The notes under the pieces are model-generated. The model worked only from the letters and a program-made list of their open reading frames with translations. It was not told the DNA's origin and did no database searches. Positions 31,385-35,851 of a stretch of 35,851 nt of DNA are shown here, piece by piece. Positions within the stretch are counted from its first letter, which is position 1; each line of letters begins with the position of its first letter. Source of the stretch: Oscillospiraceae bacterium (lineage in GTDB: Bacteria > Bacillota > Clostridia > Oscillospirales > Oscillospiraceae). A program made the position numbers and the translations under genes. The DNA lies in assembly GCA_017457285.1 (NCBI GenBank), contig JAFTHT010000056.1, positions 1-35,851 on the forward strand, in the 5' to 3' direction.

Positions 31385-31957
31385 ATGAATCTGATTTTAG
31401 CATCCCAATCGCCCCGGCGGCGGGAGCTTTTGGGGTTGTTCCATATTCCGTTTACCGTCCGCGTGGCGGATGTGAATGAGGCCATGGACGAAAATGCCGC
31501 CCCCTATGATGAGGTGGCCCGGGTCAGCCGGTTGAAGGCGCAGGCCATCGACCGGGGGCCGGAGGATGTGGTCGTTGCCGCGGATACCATTGTGGTTTGC
31601 CAGGGAAAAGTTCTTGGAAAGCCGAAAAATGAGGAAGAAGCCCTGGAAATGCTTCGCCTTTTGTCCGGCCGGGACCATCAGGTGATGACCGGCATGACCG
31701 TCCTCTATGGCGAACAGGAGCGGAGTGTCACGGAAGTCACCGACCTGCATTTCCGGGCGCTGACCGAAGCGGAGATCCGCCGCTATGTGGCCTCCGGGGA
31801 GCCCATGGACAAGGCCGGTGCCTACGGCATCCAGGGCGGCGCGGCGCTGTTCTGCCAGAGCCTGAATGGGGACTATTATAATGTAGTGGGCCTGCCGGTC
31901 TGCCGCCTGGGGCAGCTCCTGGAGCAAGTGGTTCCCGGATGGAGATCAGAAGAATAA
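31385..31957 (+). CDS. maf: Maf-family nucleoside triphosphate pyrophosphatase
   Basis: Hydrolyses dTTP/UTP or modified nucleotides to monophosphates (house-cleaning), and Maf has been tied to septum control. A 190-residue protein. Motifs: ASQSPRRRELL at 6-16, VAADTIVV with the general-base Asp, GKPKNEEEA, and DKAGAYGIQGG. These fit the YhdE-type dTTP/UTP group. The start is ATG at 31385, 8 nt after AGGAAGG. It precedes mreC, as in Bacillus (maf-radC-mreBCD-minCD), but radC and mreB are absent and a family A pair separates it from mreC. Confidence 0.94.
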   Translation: MNLILASQSPRRRELLGLFHIPFTVRVADVNEAMDENAAPYDEVARVSRLKAQAIDRGPEDVVVAADTIVVCQGKVLGKPKNEEEALEMLRLLSGRDHQVMTGMTVLYGEQERSVTEVTDLHFRALTEAEIRRYVASGEPMDKAGAYGIQGGAALFCQSLNGDYYNVVGLPVCRLGQLLEQVVPGWRSEE

Positions 31958-31964
31958 ATAAAAC

Positions 31965-32057
31965 TGTCATTGCGAGGGCGTAGCCCGTGGCAATCCGTAT
32001 TCCTTCTGCATAGTGGAGAGAACGGATTGCCACGTCGCTCCGCTCCTCGCAATGACA
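31965..32057. repeat. Family A inverted pair between maf and mreC
   Basis: Left half 31965-31996 (TGTCATTGCGAGGGCGTAGC..GGCAATCC) and right half 32025-32057 enclose a 28-nt spacer (TTCCTTCTGCATAGTGGAGA then GAAC) that resembles the right flank inside the GIY-YIG cassette. Confidence 0.93.
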
Positions 32058-32092
32058 GGCGGAGATATGCATTTTCAGGATAGGAGTCAATT

Positions 32093-32923
32093 ATGAGACA
32101 TTTTTTTAGTAACCGGATTCGGGCCGTGCTGATTGTGGCGGTTTTGATTGCGGGTGTGCTGGCGGTGGCCAGTAATTTGACGAAAAAGAGCATCCCCGGC
32201 ATGATCGTCCAGGGGGTGCTGACCCCCCTGCGCTCCGGCGCCAATGCCCTGACAGAGCAGGCGGAGCAGATGTACAACTATATGTTCCGCTATGAGGCCC
32301 TCCAGGCGGAAAACGAGGCCCTGAAAAAGCAGATCGCCGAAATGCGGGAGGCCAGCCTTAACGCTGACTCCGTATCCCGGGAGAACGACCGGCTCCGGGA
32401 CCTGCTGGGGCTCCAGGCCGCCCATCCGGACTATGTGCTGGTGGATGGTTACGTCATCTCCCGCAGCTCCACCGACTGGACCAGCGCCCTGACCGTGAAC
32501 AAGGGCACCGATGCGGGCATCCAGGTGGGAATGTGCGCCGTCACCTCCGTGGGTGAGGTGGTGGGCGTGGTCACCGAGTCCGGGTCCAACTACTGCGTGG
32601 TCAAGACGGTGCTGGATTCCTCCCTGGAAATCAGCGCCACCATTGCCGCATCCGGTTATTCCGGCATGGTTAAGGGCGGCTATACCTCCGGCCTGGAGGG
32701 GATGCTGCGGATGGACTATTTGCCCAGCTCCGCCATTATCCGCAACCGGGACCAGGTGGTCACCGCCGGCTCCACGGTCTACCCTCGGAACCTGATTCTG
32801 GGCACCATCGTGGATGCGGGACTGGGTGATACCGGCGTTGCCAAGTATGCCATTTTGGAGCCTGCGGCGGACATCGCCAATCTGGAGCAGGTCTTTATCC
32901 TGACGGACTACAACCAGGGGTAA
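32093..32923 (+). CDS. mreC: Rod shape-determining protein MreC
   Basis: Bitopic scaffold of the elongasome that activates PBP2/RodA. A 276-residue protein. A transmembrane helix at about 10-27 is followed by a coiled coil (about 66-100, EALQAENEALKKQIAEMREA) and the extracytoplasmic beta-barrel region, with RSSTDWTSALTVNKGTDAGI and GEVVGVV typical of MreC and the closing QVFILTDYN. The start is ATG at 32093 behind AGGAG. Followed 4 bases later by mreD. The upstream mreB expected in this operon is missing. Confidence 0.94.
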   Translation: MRHFFSNRIRAVLIVAVLIAGVLAVASNLTKKSIPGMIVQGVLTPLRSGANALTEQAEQMYNYMFRYEALQAENEALKKQIAEMREASLNADSVSRENDRLRDLLGLQAAHPDYVLVDGYVISRSSTDWTSALTVNKGTDAGIQVGMCAVTSVGEVVGVVTESGSNYCVVKTVLDSSLEISATIAASGYSGMVKGGYTSGLEGMLRMDYLPSSAIIRNRDQVVTAGSTVYPRNLILGTIVDAGLGDTGVAKYAILEPAADIANLEQVFILTDYNQG

Positions 32924-32927
32924 TGCC

Positions 32928-33512
32928 ATGAAATTTCGGAAAAAGAACGAATTCCGCCCGGATGTCCACCGGGAGGATATCCTGGGCAAGATCCTGCTGA
33001 CCCGCAAGCAGCGCCAGACCCTTCTGCGGTGGTTTTTGTTCAGCGCCGTGTGCGTGGCGGCGCTGGTGATCCAGGATGTGGTCATGAGCCGTGTCAGTAT
33101 TTTCGACACCACCACCGACCTGGTGCCCTGCTGCATTCTGGCGGTGTGCATCCTCCAGGGCGGCGAGAGCGGCAGTATTTTTGCTCTGGTGGCATCGCTG
33201 GTGTATTATTTCTCCGGCTCTGCCCCCGGAGTGCCCTGCATCCCGATTCTGACCTTCCTGGCGGTGTTCGCCGCCATCTTCCGGCAGGCCTACCTGCGGC
33301 AGGGCTTCATCACGCTGCTTCTGCTGCTGGGGGTGTGCCTGGTGGTGTATGAGCTGGCGATTTTTGGCATCGCCCTGTTTATGAAGCTCACCATCCCCCA
33401 GCGACTCACCGCCCACTGCGTCAGTGCCGGCATCACTCTGGTCAGCGTACCCCTTTTGTATCCCATCCTCATGTCTATCGGTAAAATTGGAGGAGAAACA
33501 TGGAAAGAATAA
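32928..33512 (+). CDS. mreD: Rod shape-determining protein MreD
   Basis: A 194-residue polytopic membrane protein. A charged N-terminus of about 34 residues (MKFRKKNEFRPDVHREDILG) is longer than usual and is followed by about five hydrophobic segments. Identity rests mostly on position between mreC and the class B PBP plus the membrane profile, since MreD is poorly conserved. The start is ATG at 32928, 4 bases after the mreC stop, and the 3' end overlaps the PBP start by 13 bases, so all three are coupled. Confidence 0.87.
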   Translation: MKFRKKNEFRPDVHREDILGKILLTRKQRQTLLRWFLFSAVCVAALVIQDVVMSRVSIFDTTTDLVPCCILAVCILQGGESGSIFALVASLVYYFSGSAPGVPCIPILTFLAVFAAIFRQAYLRQGFITLLLLLGVCLVVYELAIFGIALFMKLTIPQRLTAHCVSAGITLVSVPLLYPILMSIGKIGGETWKE

Positions 33513-35572
33513 ACCGCAGACGGGTCAGCCTGATCATGTGCCTGTTTGCTCTCATCCTGGGCTTCTACTGCTTCAAGCTCTATGCGGTCCAGGTTATCGA
33601 AACCGGCGGTAATACCAATAATATCACCACCTTTAAGACCCGGACCCGGGTCAAGGCCGCCCGGGGCAACATCCTGGACCGCAACGGCAATGTGCTGGTG
33701 ACCAACCGGGCCAGCTACGATCTGGTGATCAACCACTTCGTGTTCACCAGCTCCGCCACCCCCAACGATACCCTCTATGACCTGGTGCAGCTGTGCAAGA
33801 AGCTGGATATCCAGTACACCGACCACCTGCCCATCTCCAAGACGGCCCCCTTTGAATACACCCTCAGCGATTACAACAACACCTGGCAGAACCATTTCCA
33901 GACCTTCCTGGCCTACCGGGACCATCTGGATTCCGATATCCCGGCGGATTTGCTGATGCGGATGCTCCGCCAGAGTTACCAGATTCCCGAGGGCTGGAGC
34001 GACGAGGATGCCCGGGCGGTGCTGGGCCTGCGGTATGAGCTGAGCCTGCGAAACTGCGTGGCCAGTCTTGCCAACTATGTGTTCCTGTCCGATGTGGACA
34101 GCGGCACCCTGGCGGCGGTGCGGGAACTGAATATCCCCGGCATGAGCGTGGAATCCGCCACCGTCCGGGAGTATTCCACCGGCTATGCCGCCCATATCCT
34201 GGGCTATGTGGGCGCCATGAACGCCAAGCAGTGGGAAACCTACAAGGAAAAGGGTTATTCCATGGATGCCCTGGTGGGCCAGGCGGGGCTGGAGCAGGCC
34301 TTTGAGGATTACCTCCACGGCACCGACGGCACCCGTGTGGACGTGGTGACCAAGGACGGCACCCTGGTGGAATCCTATTATGAAGAGGAGCCCCAGTCGG
34401 GGCAGAATGTCCAAATCTCCATCGATCTGAATATGCAGACCGCGGCAGAGGATGCCATGGAAATTGTCATTTCCCAGCTCCGGGATCCGGAGTACAACCT
34501 GGAGGAGGACGGCCGGGATGCTGCCGGCGCGGCGGTGGTGGCCATGGATGTCAAGACCGGCCAGGTGCTGGTTTGCGGCAGCTACCCCACCTTCGACCTG
34601 AGTACCCTCTTCGAAAACTACAATCAGCTGCTGGAGGCGGATCTGCAGCCCATGTACAACCGGGCCCTCCAGGCCACCTATCCCCCCGGCTCCACCTATA
34701 AGATGTCCATGACCATCGCGGGCATCAACGACGGCAAAATCGACAGTCGCACCCAAATCGAGGACCTGGGCGCCTTCACCAAGTACGCCGGCTTTAAGGC
34801 CAACTGCCTGCGCTGGACCAGTTCCGGCCGGACCCACGGCTCCATCGACTGCACCGATGCCCTGAAGGTGTCCTGCAACTATTTCTATTATGAGCTGGCG
34901 GACCGGATGTCCATGGCCGTCATTGACGAAACCGCCAAGGGCTTAGGCCTCGGGGAGCTGACGGGCATTGAGCTGTACGAGGCCCTGGGCCACCGGGCCA
35001 ACGCGGAAACCAAGGCTTCCCTCTACACCGGTGATGATGCCCGCTGGTACACCGGTGATAAGATTCTCTGCTCCATCGGCCAGTCCGAAAACCGGTTTAC
35101 TCCCATGCAGCTTTGCAGCTACGTCACCACCATCGTCAACCAGGGCACCCGGAACAAGGCCACCTTCCTGAACCGGGTGGTGACCTCAGACTACAGCAAG
35201 GTGGTCTATGAGAATGCCACCGAGGTGCTGAGCCGGATGTATATCTCCGACGAGGCTTACAAAGCCGTCCGGGAGGGCATGGAGAAGGTGGCCAACGATT
35301 CCGGCGGTACGGCCCGGAAGATTTTCCAGGACTACCCGGTGCGGGTGGCCGCCAAGACCGGCACCGCCCAGACCGGCGTGAAGGACTTCTCCGACAACGG
35401 CGCTTTCGTCTGCTATGCCCCTGCCGATGATCCCCAGGTGGCGGTGGTGGTCTACGGCGAGCGGGCCGGCCACGGCTCCTCCCTGGGCAACATCGCCAAG
35501 GCGGTGCTGGATGCCTACTTCGGCTTCGGCGAGTACGGCGACATCATCGTGGGCGAGAATCAGGTTAGCTGA
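33500..35572 (+). CDS. mrdA: Penicillin-binding protein 2 (class B transpeptidase, MrdA-like)
   Basis: Crosslinks peptidoglycan during side-wall elongation with RodA, MreC and MreD. A 690-residue protein with one N-terminal membrane anchor (about 9-30), the pedestal domain beginning ARGNILDRNGNVLVTN, and the transpeptidase domain. The active-site motifs are complete: SxxK as S398-TY-K401 (PPGSTYKMS), SxN as S458-C-N460, and KTG at 619-621 (AAKTGTAQTG). The start is ATG at 33500 with GGAGGA 5 nt upstream, inside the end of mreD. Followed by a hairpin and a family B repeat. The context makes an elongation rather than a septal or SpoVD role likely. Confidence 0.94.
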   Translation: MERINRRRVSLIMCLFALILGFYCFKLYAVQVIETGGNTNNITTFKTRTRVKAARGNILDRNGNVLVTNRASYDLVINHFVFTSSATPNDTLYDLVQLCKKLDIQYTDHLPISKTAPFEYTLSDYNNTWQNHFQTFLAYRDHLDSDIPADLLMRMLRQSYQIPEGWSDEDARAVLGLRYELSLRNCVASLANYVFLSDVDSGTLAAVRELNIPGMSVESATVREYSTGYAAHILGYVGAMNAKQWETYKEKGYSMDALVGQAGLEQAFEDYLHGTDGTRVDVVTKDGTLVESYYEEEPQSGQNVQISIDLNMQTAAEDAMEIVISQLRDPEYNLEEDGRDAAGAAVVAMDVKTGQVLVCGSYPTFDLSTLFENYNQLLEADLQPMYNRALQATYPPGSTYKMSMTIAGINDGKIDSRTQIEDLGAFTKYAGFKANCLRWTSSGRTHGSIDCTDALKVSCNYFYYELADRMSMAVIDETAKGLGLGELTGIELYEALGHRANAETKASLYTGDDARWYTGDKILCSIGQSENRFTPMQLCSYVTTIVNQGTRNKATFLNRVVTSDYSKVVYENATEVLSRMYISDEAYKAVREGMEKVANDSGGTARKIFQDYPVRVAAKTGTAQTGVKDFSDNGAFVCYAPADDPQVAVVVYGERAGHGSSLGNIAKAVLDAYFGFGEYGDIIVGENQVS

Positions 35573-35587
35573 AAATACAAAACGCAC

Positions 35588-35617
35588 GAAAGGGGAGGAC
35601 AATGATCCTCCCCTTTC
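35588..35617 (+). terminator. Hairpin after the PBP2 gene
   Basis: A perfect 12-bp stem GAAAGGGGAGGA / TCCTCCCCTTTC with a CAATGA loop, 15 bases after the stop. It has no T tract beyond the TTT of the stem, so it is a possible but imperfect terminator. Confidence 0.6.
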
Positions 35618-35634
35618 ACCGTAGCGCAGGAGCT

Positions 35635-35851
35635 GTAAATGATTGTTTAGAGTAGGAAGCACCCCTTGCCCCCCTCATTTATGAGGGGGGTGGCCGAGCG
35701 AAGCGAAGGCCGGGGGGAGTCCGTAAGATGTTACGAATTCGCCGAAAACGTACACAAAATCATAACATTCTAACGCATGCTCCCCCAGTCACGGCTTGCG
35801 CCGTGCCAGCCCCCTCATAAATGAGGGGGCCAAGGTGCTGGTGCATAGCCA
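35635..35851. repeat. Family B repeat, copy 5 (long form, cut by the window end)
   Basis: Begins TGTAAATGATTGTTTAGAG and runs to the last base (GTGCATAGCCA), matching copy 4 (28449-28659) with about six differences. The expected final CATCATTTACC would lie just beyond the window. Confidence 0.92.

Noticed and set aside
33290..34837. 515-codon open frame opposite the PBP2 gene
   Set aside because: Antisense of a gene with intact SxxK, SxN and KTG motifs; no domain in the reverse frame.
9074..35851. Dispersed repeats considered as a CRISPR array
   Set aside because: Copies are palindromic, far apart and variable in length, with no regular spacers and no cas genes.

Overview
The window looks like chromosomal DNA of an anaerobic, endospore-forming Gram-positive of the class Clostridia, most likely a gut Oscillospiraceae/Ruminococcaceae-type organism. 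The basis is GC-rich genes preceded by AGGAGG-type ribosome binding sites, sporulation genes (yabP, yabQ, a SpoIIQ-like M23 protein), the DivIC/YabR neighbourhood, the mreC-mreD-pbp2 wall-elongation set and TTGACA/TATAAT-type promoters. The family-level placement is inference. I recognised no phage, plasmid, CRISPR, rRNA or tRNA gene.

Layout. 1-2000: ATP-dependent PEP carboxykinase (pckA), with its own promoter and terminator. 2131-2757 (-): SpoIIQ-like M23 protein behind a sigma-F-like promoter. 2852-7694 (+): a four-gene glycan operon of two glycosyltransferases, UDP-ManNAc dehydrogenase and UDP-GlcNAc 2-epimerase. 7917-16410 (-): a long run transcribed typA, DUF308 protein, phosphopantetheinyl transferase, tatD, murI, deoD, deoB, alaX, with a repeat at most junctions. 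16685-18186 (+): yabP-yabQ-divIC-yabR, with a sigma-E-like promoter before yabP and a sigma-A promoter inside yabQ before divIC. 18300-19449 (+): SDR and rpiB. 19550-22047 (-): zinc-ribbon membrane protein and a CotH-kinase lipoprotein, divergent from a Thr-rich lipoprotein (22221-23129, +). 23295-28119 (-): DUF1508 protein and a 67-residue protein, then deoC, a HAD phosphatase, prfA, a DUF559 endonuclease cassette, tsaE and tsaB. 28801-35572 (+): U32 protein, a GIY-YIG cassette, maf, mreC, mreD and penicillin-binding protein 2.

Metabolic threads are nucleoside salvage (deoB, deoD, deoC, rpiB), wall synthesis and shape (murI, mreCD, pbp2), surface glycan (UDP-ManNAcA), translation quality and modification (alaX, tsaB, tsaE, prfA, U32), and sporulation.

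The striking feature is the density of short palindromic or inverted repeats in nearly every larger intergenic gap. I separate three families. Family A is TGTCATTGCGAGG...GGCAATCC, usually in head-to-head pairs, at 10 loci. Family B is 100-220 bp long, built from CCCCTCATTTATGAGGGG hairpins with GGTAAATGATTGTTTAG termini. Family C is a 47-55 bp inverted repeat. One A pair encloses a GIY-YIG nuclease and the C pair encloses a DUF559 nuclease, so these look like single-nuclease cassettes with gene-less relatives. Element ends also supply the stop codons of deoB, deoD and prfA. This repeat/nuclease association is the best candidate for an undescribed system here.
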